Shown here: one piece after another, positions 18,465 through 28,336 of the stretch | How positions within the stretch are numbered: position 1 is the first letter of the stretch | Layout: the number at the start of each line of letters is the position of its first letter | Source: an uncultured Clostridia bacterium | GTDB taxonomy: Bacteria > Bacillota > Clostridia > TANB77 > CAG-508 | Length of the DNA: 41,055 nt | Direction: 5' to 3' | Assembly: GCA_947589015.1 (NCBI GenBank) | Contig: CANPZF010000016.1 | Location: forward strand, 1 to 41,055 | The notes under the pieces: model-generated | What the model was told of the DNA's origin: nothing | The model's database searches: none | What the model saw: the letters and a program-made list of their open reading frames with translations, nothing else | Program-made: the position numbers and the translations under genes

Positions 18465-19172
18465 CTATCTTACAATAGTTCCTATTTTTTCTCCCTTTAC
18501 TGCTTTTACTATATTTTCTGGATTAGCTATTCCAAATACCAATAATGGAATGTTATTATCTCTACACATTGCTGTTGCTGTTGAATCCATTACTTTTAAG
18601 TCTCTACTTAATACATCTAAATATGATATCTCTTCAAATCTAATTGCATCTGGTTGGATTTTTGGATCTGCTGAATATACAGCATCTATTGCTTTTCCTA
18701 ATAATATGATATCTGCTTTTATTTCTGTTGCTCTAAGTACTGCAGCTGTATCTGTTGTAAAATATGGATGTCCTGTACCACATGCAAATATTACTACTCT
18801 TCCTCTATTTAAGTGTTTTTCTGCTTTTCTTTGTATAAATGGCTCTGCTATTTCTCTCATTTCTATTGATGTTTGTACTCTTGAATGTATTCCTCTTGCT
18901 TCTAGTGCATCTTGAAGTGCTAGTCCGTTCATTGCTGTTGCAAGCATTCCCATATAGTCTGCTGTGGTTCTTTCCATTTGATGTCCATTTCTTCCTCTCC
19001 AGAAGTTTCCTCCTCCTACTACTATTGCAACTTGTACTCCCATATCTACTATTTCTTTTATTTTGTCACATATATTTCCTACTGTTTCTACATTTACTCC
19101 TGTCTTTTGTTCTCCTGCCAATGCTTCACCACTCAATTTTAGTAAAACTCTCTTATATTTTGCTTCTGACAA
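18465..19172 (-). CDS. pyrH: Uridylate kinase
   Basis: PyrH phosphorylates UMP to UDP and belongs to the amino-acid kinase fold. [23 protein letters not shown] and [15 protein letters not shown] are diagnostic. The GTG at 19181 is fused to the ribosome binding site AAGGAG. A TTG at 19172, ten bases after it, is the likely start and gives 235 residues ([10 protein letters not shown]). It is the first gene of the run that goes on to frr, ispA, uppS, cdsA and rseP. Confidence 0.96.
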   Translation of the reverse strand: MSEAKYKRVLLKLSGEALAGEQKTGVNVETVGNICDKIKEIVDMGVQVAIVVGGGNFWRGRNGHQMERTTADYMGMLATAMNGLALQDALEARGIHSRVQTSIEMREIAEPFIQRKAEKHLNRGRVVIFACGTGHPYFTTDTAAVLRATEIKADIILLGKAIDAVYSADPKIQPDAIRFEEISYLDVLSRDLKVMDSTATAMCRDNNIPLLVFGIANPENIVKAVKGEKIGTIVR

Positions 19173-19227
19173 TTTTTCCACTCTCCTTAATTTTATTTTT
19201 TGCCATTGTTATTTTATCACATATAAG

Positions 19228-19276
19228 AAAAAAATGGTAGGTTTTATAGATTTTTTTATCTAAAAACTTACCATTT
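19228..19276 (-). terminator. Intrinsic terminator of the pilin-like DGR-target gene
   Basis: AAATGGTAGGTTTTATAGAT and ATCTAAAAACTTACCATTT form a long stem. On the minus strand it is followed by TTTTTTTCTTA. It lies between the stop at 19323 and pyrH. Confidence 0.8.
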
Positions 19277-19322
19277 GCATAATTAATTCTTGTATTGCTA
19301 TAATTCTCTTTACATCAAAATA

Positions 19323-19475
19323 CTAAACACCGACCAATACCGCACGGAATCCATATGGGTAACCACCATTCCCATCATTGCGGCTGAAATAGAACAGTCC
19401 GGCAAAGTCGCCGCAGTTCCAATCGCCACCGCGAACAGAGAACGGACTCTCCACAGAAACAAAGCTAGAGTAATC
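19323..19475 (-). other. Candidate DGR variable region
   Basis: This stretch codes for the C-terminal fold end and differs sharply in base composition from the AT-rich body of the gene. The pattern RGGDW, then FSRNDGN, then GFRAVL matches known DGR variable regions. I found no second near-identical copy (template repeat) in the window. Confidence 0.6.
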
Positions 19476-21083
19476 ATTATACCAATAAGATTTCTCACCA
19501 GCGTATTTAGTAGAAGTTTCTCCTATTGCATTTCCAAATACATCTTTATTTGCATCATAATTTTCTTTCTGCAAATCATTTGTTCCTTTTTTATATACCA
19601 TTGTATATTTTGTTCTTTTAGCTTTATTTTCACTGTCTGTTAAACTTGCTCCATTTGTGTTTAAATTAAAGTGTTCATTAGCTACATATGTCGCTGTTCT
19701 TTCTGCTAATCCTCCACTTAAATCATATATTCCATATATTGTTCCTGTTGAGCTTGCTCCTGTTCCTGTTTTCTGTTCCCATGTATATATTCCTTCTTCT
19801 ATTGTTGGTTTATTTCCTGTTACCCCATTTATTTTGTTTACAATTTCTTGTGTTCCACTTATTACTTTTGATTTTTCTTCTGCATCATTAGTTGTTACTC
19901 CTGTCATTGCATATACACTTTCTACTCCTGTTTTTCCTTCACTTGATGTTCTTAGTTTTCCTCCACTATTTAAGTTCACATTATTTACAACTATGTTCGC
20001 ACCATTTAATCCATATTTACTTTGACTTAAATATGCTACTGCTCCCCATTCACTGTCCTTCATCATATGACTATCTGCTGTTGTTGATAATCCATACGGA
20101 TTTCCTGCTGATGATATTTCTTTCGCCAATAAAAATATATCATTATTATTTATATAATTCATTGAATATGTTTTTCCCATAAACACTGGATATTTTATCT
20201 TTGTTTCTGTTGAACTATATTCTCCATCTAGCCAATTTCTTGCTGTTATCAATCCATCTGCTTCTGTCTCTTTTTCTCCTCCCCACACTGTACTTTGATT
20301 ATATGTTAGTTTTGTTGCTCTTACTGTTGCTGTATTATTTCCTTGTGCATATCCTGCTTCAAATTTTGCTACCCATATTCCTCTTAATTCTCTATCCCAT
20401 CCTCCATTTTTATATGGTGTTGTTAGTCCTGATTCATTTGTAAATGCTGGATGTACATAAAAATCTGTACTTGTGTCTGCTCCACTCTCTGTTACTCTTT
20501 TTGCTGAGTGTTCTTCTCCTTTTTCATCAAAGTATTTGTCTGTTGTTCCTATTAAGAATTTTACATCTACTGTTTTACTTTCACTATTTATTTTATATGC
20601 AAATCTTGGTATCCACACCCACATGCTTCCATCTTCTGTTTCTACATTTGCCCATTTCTTTTCATCATAATTATACCAACCATCTTCTAAAAATCCTTCA
20701 TCTCCACTTCTTAATGTCTTTCCTTTTTCAGTCTCTGTTGGATCTTTAAACATTATTTTTTTCATTCCTGATAATAGTCTTGGTGAATTTACATATTTTG
20801 CTTTTTGTTCTGGAGTCAATCCTTCCAGATTTTCTCCTTCATAGTCTTCTAATGTACTTAAAATTTCTTCTATATCATCTTGTTCCTTTCTTGATGCTGC
20901 TTCTGTTTTTTCTTTTGCTTCTGACGCTTTAGTTAATATACCATTGTCCCCTGTTAAAGTTGCTATGCTTACTCCTGCAAGAATCAACAATACTATTATC
21001 GTAATAACTAATGCCACAAGTGTTATTCCTTTTTCCTTTTTTAATAGCAAAAATTTTATTCTTTCTCCCTTCTTTACTTTCAT
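19323..21083 (-). CDS. Pilin-like protein with formylglycine-enzyme/C-type-lectin-like C-terminus; DGR-target-like
   Basis: A 586-residue protein. The N-terminus has a type IV prepilin signal: basic residues, KKEKG, then ITLVALVITIIVLLILAGVS. Prepilin peptidase would be expected to cut after the Gly. The long body holds blocks such as SMWVWIPRFAYKI, and the last 40 residues (VRGGDWNCGDFAG...NDGNGGYPYGFRAV) match the form of variable regions in DGR targets. The last 130-150 bases are visibly GC-richer and use codons such as CGC, GCC and GGC, unlike the rest of the gene. No reverse transcriptase or template repeat is in the window. The start at 21083 follows AAGGAGAG. Whether it is surface-exposed is inference. 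Confidence 0.85.
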   Translation of the reverse strand: MKVKKGERIKFLLLKKEKGITLVALVITIIVLLILAGVSIATLTGDNGILTKASEAKEKTEAASRKEQDDIEEILSTLEDYEGENLEGLTPEQKAKYVNSPRLLSGMKKIMFKDPTETEKGKTLRSGDEGFLEDGWYNYDEKKWANVETEDGSMWVWIPRFAYKINSESKTVDVKFLIGTTDKYFDEKGEEHSAKRVTESGADTSTDFYVHPAFTNESGLTTPYKNGGWDRELRGIWVAKFEAGYAQGNNTATVRATKLTYNQSTVWGGEKETEADGLITARNWLDGEYSSTETKIKYPVFMGKTYSMNYINNNDIFLLAKEISSAGNPYGLSTTADSHMMKDSEWGAVAYLSQSKYGLNGANIVVNNVNLNSGGKLRTSSEGKTGVESVYAMTGVTTNDAEEKSKVISGTQEIVNKINGVTGNKPTIEEGIYTWEQKTGTGASSTGTIYGIYDLSGGLAERTATYVANEHFNLNTNGASLTDSENKAKRTKYTMVYKKGTNDLQKENYDANKDVFGNAIGETSTKYAGEKSYWYNDYSSFVSVESPFSVRGGDWNCGDFAGLFYFSRNDGNGGYPYGFRAVLVGV

Positions 21084-21152
21084 TTTTCTTACTCTCCTTT
21101 CTCTTCTCTTCATTTATTTTTAATGTTAATAACTTTTTTATCTTTCTAAAGC

Positions 21153-21208
21153 ACAAAAAGATAGCAATACAAACCATGTTTTTTTACATGATTTATATCA
21201 CTATCTTT
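21153..21208 (-). terminator. Terminator-like hairpin in the leader of the pilin-like gene
   Basis: Arms 21157-21179 and 21186-21208 pair over about 23 bases with a few mismatches. On the minus strand the stem ends in CTTTTTGTGC. It may end a short upstream transcript or act as an attenuator for the gene starting at 21083. Confidence 0.6.
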
Positions 21209-21255
21209 TATTATTTTATCTATTTTATTTTTTTCTACTTTAATTAAACTACACT

Positions 21256-21330
21256 TTATTTTTCTAAAGTATAGCTCTCTCTCTCTCTCTCTCTCTCTCT
21301 TACAGTTTCAGTGGTTTTACCTATTTTCAT
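21256..21330 (-). CDS. Small ORF with Arg-Glu repeat coded by (AG)13
   Basis: From the ATG at 21330 the frame reads MKIGKTTETV, then (RE)4 and SYTLEK, 24 residues. An upstream in-frame ATG at 21342 is fused to AGAAAGGA, and the chosen one lies 12 bases away. The dinucleotide tract would change the C-terminal frame when it slips. No homologue is recognised, and it may not be a gene. Confidence 0.3.
   Translation of the reverse strand: MKIGKTTETVRERERERESYTLEK
21275..21300. repeat. (CT)13 dinucleotide microsatellite
   Basis: Thirteen uninterrupted CT units on the plus strand (AG on the minus strand), about 190 bases upstream of the pilin-like gene. Such tracts vary in length by slipped-strand mispairing. 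Confidence 0.95.
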
Positions 21331-21401
21331 TTTTACAATCATTCCTTTCTAAAGGCACAAATCCGTTGAAAAAAATTGAATTTTTTCAATCTTTTATTTC
21401 A

Positions 21402-21539
21402 TCATGTTATAATATATATTCCTTTAATCATTCTTCTCAATATTTTTATAATAATAATTTTTATATCATTACAGCCTTCTATTGTACATGTGTTTTTCTC
21501 CACTATTATTTCCAGTTTTTTGTATTTTATTCTTAACAT
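21402..21539 (-). CDS. Possible small basic protein (45 residues)
   Basis: The frame starts MLRIKYKKLEIIVEKN, has two Cys in CTIEGC and ends in a hydrophobic, basic stretch. The ribosome binding site is weak (GGAAAG). I recognise no family; it is listed as a possibility only. Confidence 0.25.
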   Translation of the reverse strand: MLRIKYKKLEIIVEKNTCTIEGCNDIKIIIIKILRRMIKGIYIIT

Positions 21540-21645
21540 TATTTATTCTTTCCATAATTATATAAATATTACAAATTTATTACATTTGCATTAATTTTTA
21601 TTTACATTCATACTTAAAAATTCATAAGTCACATTCAAAATATAT

Positions 21646-21678
21646 ACAAAAAATCCTAGTCAGTACATAACTAACTAG
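21646..21678 (-). terminator. Intrinsic terminator of the hrcA-dnaJ operon
   Basis: CTAGTCAGT (21656-21664) and ACTAACTAG (21670-21678) form a stem with one mismatch. On the minus strand it is followed by GATTTTTTG. It lies about 30 bases after the dnaJ stop. Confidence 0.75.
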
Positions 21679-21710
21679 AATTCTCTATTTTATCTATTCT
21701 TACTTAAACT

Positions 21711-22880
21711 CTATCCAAAAAATCCACGCTTCTTAACAGGAGGCTGTTCATTCATTGTTTTTGCAAGTTGTATCATTAAATCTCTTTGTTCCTTTGTTAA
21801 TCTTTTTGGAGTTTGAACTACAACATTAAATATAAAGTCTCCTTGTGTAGAAGAACCCACACTTTTAAATCCTTTATTTCTTATTGTAAATTTACTTCCT
21901 GTTTGAGTTCCATCTGGTATTTTATATTTTTCTATTGTTCCATCTACCATTGGTATATCAAGTTCAGCACCTAGAGTTGCTTGTGTTATTGTTATCGGTA
22001 TGTCACATACAACATTGTTTCCTGTTCTTGTATAAATACTATGTCTTTTAATTTTTACTGTTATATATAAATCTCCCTTTTGTCCACCTTTTTCTCCTGA
22101 TTCTCCTTCTCCTCTTAGTATTACTGTTTGACCATTATCTATACCAGCAGGAATTTTTATTTTTATTTTTGGTTGTTTTCGTACTTTTCCTCGTCCACCA
22201 CAAACTTCACATGGTTCTTTTATTACTTCTCCAGTACCATGACATGCTGTACATGTTCTTCGTGTTTGCATTTGTCCTAAAATTGTATTTTGAACTTGAG
22301 TTACTTGACCTGTACCATTACATATACCACATTTTGTAACTGATGTTCCTGGTTTTGCTCCACTTCCATGACATGTACTACACTCTTCATTTCTAACAAC
22401 TGTTATTTCTTTTTCCACTCCTAAAAATGCCTGTTCAAATGTTATGTCTATGTTCATATTTAAATCTGCACCTTTTCGTGGACCAGATTGTCTTCTACTA
22501 GTATTTTTTGAGCCAAAACCTCCTCCAAAAAATGATGAGAAGATATCTCCTAAATCTCCAAAATCACTAAATCCATCAAAGCCAGATGTTGTGTATGAAT
22601 AGTATCCTCCTTGACCAAATGGACCTCCTCCAGTTCCTCCACCAAATCCTTGTGGACCATCTGGTCCAAATTGGTCATACATTCTTCTTTTCTGTGGATC
22701 TGATAATGTTTCATAAGCTTCATTTACTTCTTTAAATTTGGCTTCTGCTTCTTGTTTATTATCTGGATTGGCATCTGGATGATATTTTTTTGCTAATTTT
22801 CTATATGCTTTCTTTAATTCATCGTCAGTAGCAGTTTTGCTGACTCCTAATACTTCATAATAATCTCTCTTACTAGCCAT
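21711..22880 (-). CDS. dnaJ: Chaperone protein DnaJ
   Basis: The Hsp40 co-chaperone that delivers substrates to DnaK and stimulates its ATPase. The 389-residue protein has the full type I layout. The J domain carries the HPD motif ([11 protein letters not shown], about residues 32-36). A Gly/Phe-rich linker covers about 75-125. Four zinc repeats follow ([32 protein letters not shown]), then the C-terminal substrate domains. It is the last gene of the CIRCE-controlled run, 115 bases after dnaK. Confidence 0.98.
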   Translation of the reverse strand: MASKRDYYEVLGVSKTATDDELKKAYRKLAKKYHPDANPDNKQEAEAKFKEVNEAYETLSDPQKRRMYDQFGPDGPQGFGGGTGGGPFGQGGYYSYTTSGFDGFSDFGDLGDIFSSFFGGGFGSKNTSRRQSGPRKGADLNMNIDITFEQAFLGVEKEITVVRNEECSTCHGSGAKPGTSVTKCGICNGTGQVTQVQNTILGQMQTRRTCTACHGTGEVIKEPCEVCGGRGKVRKQPKIKIKIPAGIDNGQTVILRGEGESGEKGGQKGDLYITVKIKRHSIYTRTGNNVVCDIPITITQATLGAELDIPMVDGTIEKYKIPDGTQTGSKFTIRNKGFKSVGSSTQGDFIFNVVVQTPKRLTKEQRDLMIQLAKTMNEQPPVKKRGFFG

Positions 22881-22995
22881 TATTTCCTCCCATTAAAACG
22901 TCTTATTGTTATTTTTACCTTTCATCATTAAAGTTTGAGGTTGGATTTTTGTTTTGCATTCCAACCTCTTTCCTTAATTTTATTTAATTGAATTT

Positions 22996-24921
<1,926 letters not shown>

Positions 24922-24977
24922 TTAATATTTTGTAATGATTATTCCTCGTTTCAAAATCATCATCTTAAAATTAATAA

Positions 24978-25217
24978 CTATATAATTAAATTTGCAATGT
25001 TATTTTCTATTGTTTTAAATATTTCATCTAGTGAACTAAATATCATTGCCAACAAAATAATATCTATTGCTAAAACTATTATTGATATTATTAACAATAG
25101 TCTATATATCTTTTTATCTTTGTTCTTTAAATATAAAATTGTAAATAAAACTATAAAAGGAATTGCTATTATACCACTATATCTAACAAAGATAAACATA
25201 ATATCCTCTAATAACAT
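24978..25217 (-). CDS. Small two-helix membrane protein in the heat-shock operon
   Basis: A 79-residue protein with two strong hydrophobic segments (about 12-30 and 40-62), a short basic loop between them (KNKDKKIYR) and an amphipathic C-terminus. I recognise no family. The ATG at 25217 follows AAAGGGG, 13 bases after the grpE stop, so it is clearly translated within the hrcA-grpE-dnaK-dnaJ transcript. This place is normally empty in that operon. Confidence 0.7.
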   Translation of the reverse strand: MLLEDIMFIFVRYSGIIAIPFIVLFTILYLKNKDKKIYRLLLIISIIVLAIDIILLAMIFSSLDEIFKTIENNIANLII

Positions 25218-25229
25218 TTTATTTCCCCT

Positions 25230-25739
25230 TTAATTAGCTACAACTACCATAGAATGTCTTATTACTTTGCTTCCTATTTTATATCCTTTTCTATATTCCT
25301 GTGCTATTTCTTTTTCTCCTAGTTTTTCATCTTGTATACTACTTACTGCTTCATGAAGTTCTGGATCAAAAGTTTCTCCTATTGCTTTTATTTCTTCTAC
25401 GCCCTTTGACGCTAGTACATCTTTGAATTGCTTTAATACTAGTTCTATACCTTGTTTATAATTTTCGTCTTTTGTTTCTACTTTTGATGCATTTTCCAAA
25501 TTATCTACTATTGGTAAAAATACTTCTACTATATCTGATAATATTGAATTATATAATAATTCTCTTTCTTTTCCACTTCTTTTCTTAAAGTTTTCAAATT
25601 CTGCTAATACTCTTTTATACCTATCATCAAGTTCATCATATTCTTGTTTTGGTATTACATCTTCGCATTTGTTTTCTTTTTCATCTTTTGATTCTTTTTG
25701 TTCTAATTTTTTATCATTCTTCTTTTCCTCATTTGACAT
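25230..25739 (-). CDS. grpE: Nucleotide exchange factor GrpE
   Basis: GrpE releases ADP from DnaK. The 169-residue protein has a charged disordered start, the long coiled coil with DRYKRVLAEFENFKKRSGKE and the C-terminal beta domain with GETFDPELHEAV and GYKIGSKVIRHSMVVV. The start follows AAGGAGA. It lies between hrcA and a small membrane protein gene. Confidence 0.97.
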   Translation of the reverse strand: MSNEEKKNDKKLEQKESKDEKENKCEDVIPKQEYDELDDRYKRVLAEFENFKKRSGKERELLYNSILSDIVEVFLPIVDNLENASKVETKDENYKQGIELVLKQFKDVLASKGVEEIKAIGETFDPELHEAVSSIQDEKLGEKEIAQEYRKGYKIGSKVIRHSMVVVAN

Positions 25740-25763
25740 ATTTACGTCTCCTTTTTTATATTT

Positions 25764-26783
25764 TTAATTTCCGCCATTTAATTTTTTGCTAATGTATTTC
25801 ATTACTGAAATTACTTTAGCATAGTCCATTCTTTTTGGTCCTATTATTCCTATTGTTCCTAAATCTTTTCCATTTACTTTATGTTTAAAAGTAACTACAC
25901 TAAAATCTTTTAATTCTTCTTTTTGGTTTTCTTCTCCTATATATACATTTATGTCTTCTGCAAATCCTGAGTTTAACATATCTGATATAAGTTCTTTCGT
26001 ATCTAAAACATTTATAAAATTTTTTGCTACTTCTAAACTATTAAATTCTGGTAATTCAAATGATTTATTAGCTCCTTCTAAATATACATTGCTTTCTTCT
26101 TGTATTACCTTTTTTATTTGTTCTATTATTGGTTTTATTACATTTACACTATAGGTCATTTCATCATATAAATATTCCTCTAATGGTCTATCTATAGTTT
26201 CTATCGGTTGACCTTTTAATTTGTTATTAAACATATAGTTCATTGTTTCCACTTGTTTTGGTGTTACGTCCTCATCAAATTTAATGATTGTTTCTTTTAC
26301 CATTCCTGATTCTGTTAGGATAACTGCCAACATCATTCTTGTTCCCAAAAGTACAAACTTAATTTCTTCTATTAATTGATTTGTTGTTTTTGGTCCTATA
26401 GATACTGTTGTATAATGTGTTACTTCTGATATTGTATTTGCTGCTATTTTTGTTAAATCTTCTATCTCATTTACTTTTGTTTCTAATTTAGAACTGATAT
26501 ATTTTATTTCTTCTATGCTTATATGATCTTCTTTTATTAGTTCATCAACATAATATCTATATCCTTTTTCTGATGGAATCCTTCCACTAGATGTGTGTGT
26601 CTTGTCTAGATAACCTGCTTTTTCTAAGTCTGACATTTCATTTCTGATTGTTGCACTGCTATAGTTTAGTCCATAATTATTTGTTAATGCATTTGAACTT
26701 ACTGGTTCTGCTGTATTTACATATTCTTCTACTATAGCTTGTAATACTTTTTTCTTTCGGTCATCTAATGCCTTATTTGACAA
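25764..26783 (-). CDS. hrcA: Heat-inducible transcription repressor HrcA
   Basis: HrcA binds the CIRCE operator and represses its own operon until unfolded proteins draw away GroEL. The winged-helix start (VLQAIVEEYVNTAEPVSS, then SSATIRNEMSDLEKAGYL) and the later GTIGIIGPKRMDYAKVI block are typical. The GTG at 26792 is fused to the ribosome binding site. A TTG at 26783 with GAGGTG upstream is preferred and gives 339 residues. CIRCE lies just upstream, so the gene is self-regulated. Confidence 0.97.
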   Translation of the reverse strand: MSNKALDDRKKKVLQAIVEEYVNTAEPVSSNALTNNYGLNYSSATIRNEMSDLEKAGYLDKTHTSSGRIPSEKGYRYYVDELIKEDHISIEEIKYISSKLETKVNEIEDLTKIAANTISEVTHYTTVSIGPKTTNQLIEEIKFVLLGTRMMLAVILTESGMVKETIIKFDEDVTPKQVETMNYMFNNKLKGQPIETIDRPLEEYLYDEMTYSVNVIKPIIEQIKKVIQEESNVYLEGANKSFELPEFNSLEVAKNFINVLDTKELISDMLNSGFAEDINVYIGEENQKEELKDFSVVTFKHKVNGKDLGTIGIIGPKRMDYAKVISVMKYISKKLNGGN

Positions 26784-26798
26784 TTTTCTCACCTCTTT

Positions 26799-26825
26799 TT
26801 AGCACTCTTTGTATTTGATTGCTAA
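26799..26825. promoter_or_regulatory. CIRCE operator (HrcA binding site)
   Basis: TTAGCACTC, nine bases, then GATTGCTAA, which differs at one base from the consensus right arm GAGTGCTAA. It lies directly upstream of the hrcA ribosome binding site. Confidence 0.92.
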
Positions 26826-26843
26826 CTTCATATATACTATACC

Positions 26844-26874
26844 CAATTTTAGCACTTGTCAATACATTATGCTA
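26844..26874 (-). promoter_or_regulatory. Sigma-A promoter candidate of the hrcA operon
   Basis: The minus strand reads TTGACA, then AGTGCTAAAATTGGG and TATAGT. The spacer is 15 bases to TATAGT or 17 to TAGTAT. The spacer holds an extra CIRCE-like half-site AGTGCTAA. It lies just upstream of CIRCE. Confidence 0.65.
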
Positions 26875-26919
26875 ATTTTTTTGTGAATTTTTTGTGAATA
26901 TTTTATTACGTTTAAACTT

Positions 26920-27075
26920 GAACATTTATATATAAAAATGAAGTGATGCGCAGTTTGGCAAAATTCCAAATTATACAAATAGATAGATTAACTTTTCTAT
27001 TTTTGAAAATTTTTGAATTTTTTTCATATGATCAGTTTTGCCAGTAAAGAATGTAATTTTTATATATAAATGTTC
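26920..27075. repeat. Palindromic element with 20-bp perfect arms
   Basis: GAACATTTATATATAAAAAT (26920-26939) is repeated inverted at 27056-27075. Inside, GGCAAAA (about 26956) pairs with TTTTGCC (about 27036). It occupies the gap between the exchanger gene and the hrcA promoter. It may be a MITE and may also stop transcription from the exchanger gene. Confidence 0.75.
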
Positions 27076-27079
27076 AGTT

Positions 27080-27919
27080 TTAAATAATAAAATTAAATAC
27101 AATTATTCCTATAGATTGAATTATAAATAAATTCAAAATATTTGATGTTAATAAATTATTTGTAGCTTCTATTACACCTAAAATATTAGTTTCATTTTTA
27201 TAATGTTTTTGTGATTCAAAAAATGTGATTAACTCTGGTATACTTGTTGAAAAACCTAATAAGATACCAATTATTGTTTCAGATATATTAAATTTATTGC
27301 ATAAAATTTGCAACGTATTTCCCAAAGCATTTCCTATTAGAAATAGTAATATGCCTGATACTATTAAAATTAATATATATCCTACTGTCTTTTTAGTATT
27401 ACCCCTTTCAGTGTTCCCTTCTTCTTCTATTTTTTTATTTATTTCTTTATCTTCCTTTTCTAAATACAATTTATGAACATTCCTATTCAAATAATTAAAA
27501 AACAAGTACAAAATTATAAATAATGGTACTAGTGCAATGTTTAATTGTATATTAAATTTTATAAATAATATTGGTATTATAATTGTAAACACTACTAAAA
27601 ATATATCTACTAAAATTGCTTTATTTTGAAATACTTTTTTATTTTTATTCAAAATAACTGATATTAGATATTGAATTAAATTTATTATATTTGAACTTAA
27701 TACATTTATTATACTTGCTTCCATTAGACCATTTAAACTAGATATTGTTATAGTCAATAATTCTGGTATTGAAGTTGCACCACCTGCTATATTACCTACT
27801 GTTATTGGTTTTAAATCTAAATTTTCTGCTAATTTCCTTAATGTTGTTACTAAAATATATTTTGAAATTAATACTATAATTATCAGATATACTATAAAAT
27901 TAACAAACTCATTAATCAC
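27080..27919 (-). CDS. Sodium/calcium exchanger family membrane protein
   Basis: The two inverted alpha-repeats that bind the cation are visible: GGATSIPELLTITISSLNG (about residues 46-64) and GFSTSIPELITFFESQ (about 222-237). The 279-residue protein has about ten membrane segments and a charged central cytoplasmic loop (about 150-175). It is shorter than typical YrbG-like exchangers. The substrate, Ca or another cation, cannot be told. The start is GTG at 27919. It is a single gene on the minus strand, divergent from the serS run. Confidence 0.85.
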   Translation of the reverse strand: MINEFVNFIVYLIIIVLISKYILVTTLRKLAENLDLKPITVGNIAGGATSIPELLTITISSLNGLMEASIINVLSSNIINLIQYLISVILNKNKKVFQNKAILVDIFLVVFTIIIPILFIKFNIQLNIALVPLFIILYLFFNYLNRNVHKLYLEKEDKEINKKIEEEGNTERGNTKKTVGYILILIVSGILLFLIGNALGNTLQILCNKFNISETIIGILLGFSTSIPELITFFESQKHYKNETNILGVIEATNNLLTSNILNLFIIQSIGIIVFNFII

Positions 27920-27965
27920 TTTTTATTTTTTTCCTTTCTAATTTTACTTTATTTTGCCCATTTTA

Positions 27966-27994
27966 TTGCCATTTATTAGAAAATATTATATAAT
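27966..27994 (+). promoter_or_regulatory. Sigma-A promoter of the DUF1653-serS-engB run
   Basis: TTGCCA (27966-27971), a 17-base spacer and TATAAT (27989-27994) lie 35 bases upstream of the first start codon. Confidence 0.75.
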
Positions 27995-28028
27995 AACGTT
28001 ATTAAATTTGTAAAGGAGATATGTGATT

Positions 28029-28322
28029 ATGGATAATGAAAATGTAAATAACAGCCCAGAGATGAATGAAGTTCAAATAGGTAGAGTTTATCGCCATTTT
28101 AAAGGTAATTATTACTTTGTAGAAAATGTAGGTTATGATTCGGAAACTAAAGAAAAATTTGTAATTTATAAAAGGGTTTACGATACACCAGGTCCTAGAA
28201 TATGGATACGAAATGAAAAAATGTTTTTAGAAGAAATTCCACAAAGGCCTGATAATATCACTGGTCAAAAGCACAGATTTGAATTGTGTGACGACTTATT
28301 AAAAGATTATACGAAAAAATAA
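28029..28322 (+). CDS. DUF1653 protein
   Basis: DUF1653 proteins are small, cytoplasmic and of unknown function, with an SH3-like fold suggested for the family. The domain is clear: GRVYRHFKGNYYFVENVGYDS, then VIYKRVYD and WIRNEKMFLEEI. The ATG at 28029 lies ten bases after AGGAG and is preferred to the GTG at 28023, giving 97 residues. It is the first gene of a plus-strand run and lies 14 bases before serS. Confidence 0.85.
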   Translation: MDNENVNNSPEMNEVQIGRVYRHFKGNYYFVENVGYDSETKEKFVIYKRVYDTPGPRIWIRNEKMFLEEIPQRPDNITGQKHRFELCDDLLKDYTKK

Positions 28323-28336
28323 ACGGAGGAATTAAC

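Larger units (their letters stand above)
21084..21710. other. 627-base stretch with small ORFs, microsatellite and hairpins
   Basis: No known gene is present. On the minus strand it holds, in order, the dnaJ terminator, an ORF of 45 codons (21402-21539), an (AG)13 tract inside a short ORF, and a terminator-like hairpin about 70 bases upstream of the pilin-like gene. The remainder is AT-rich. Confidence 0.6.

Noticed and set aside
21084..21360. c-di-GMP or other riboswitch before the pilin-like gene
   Set aside because: A hairpin with a U-tract is present, but the conserved bases of the GEMM classes are not.
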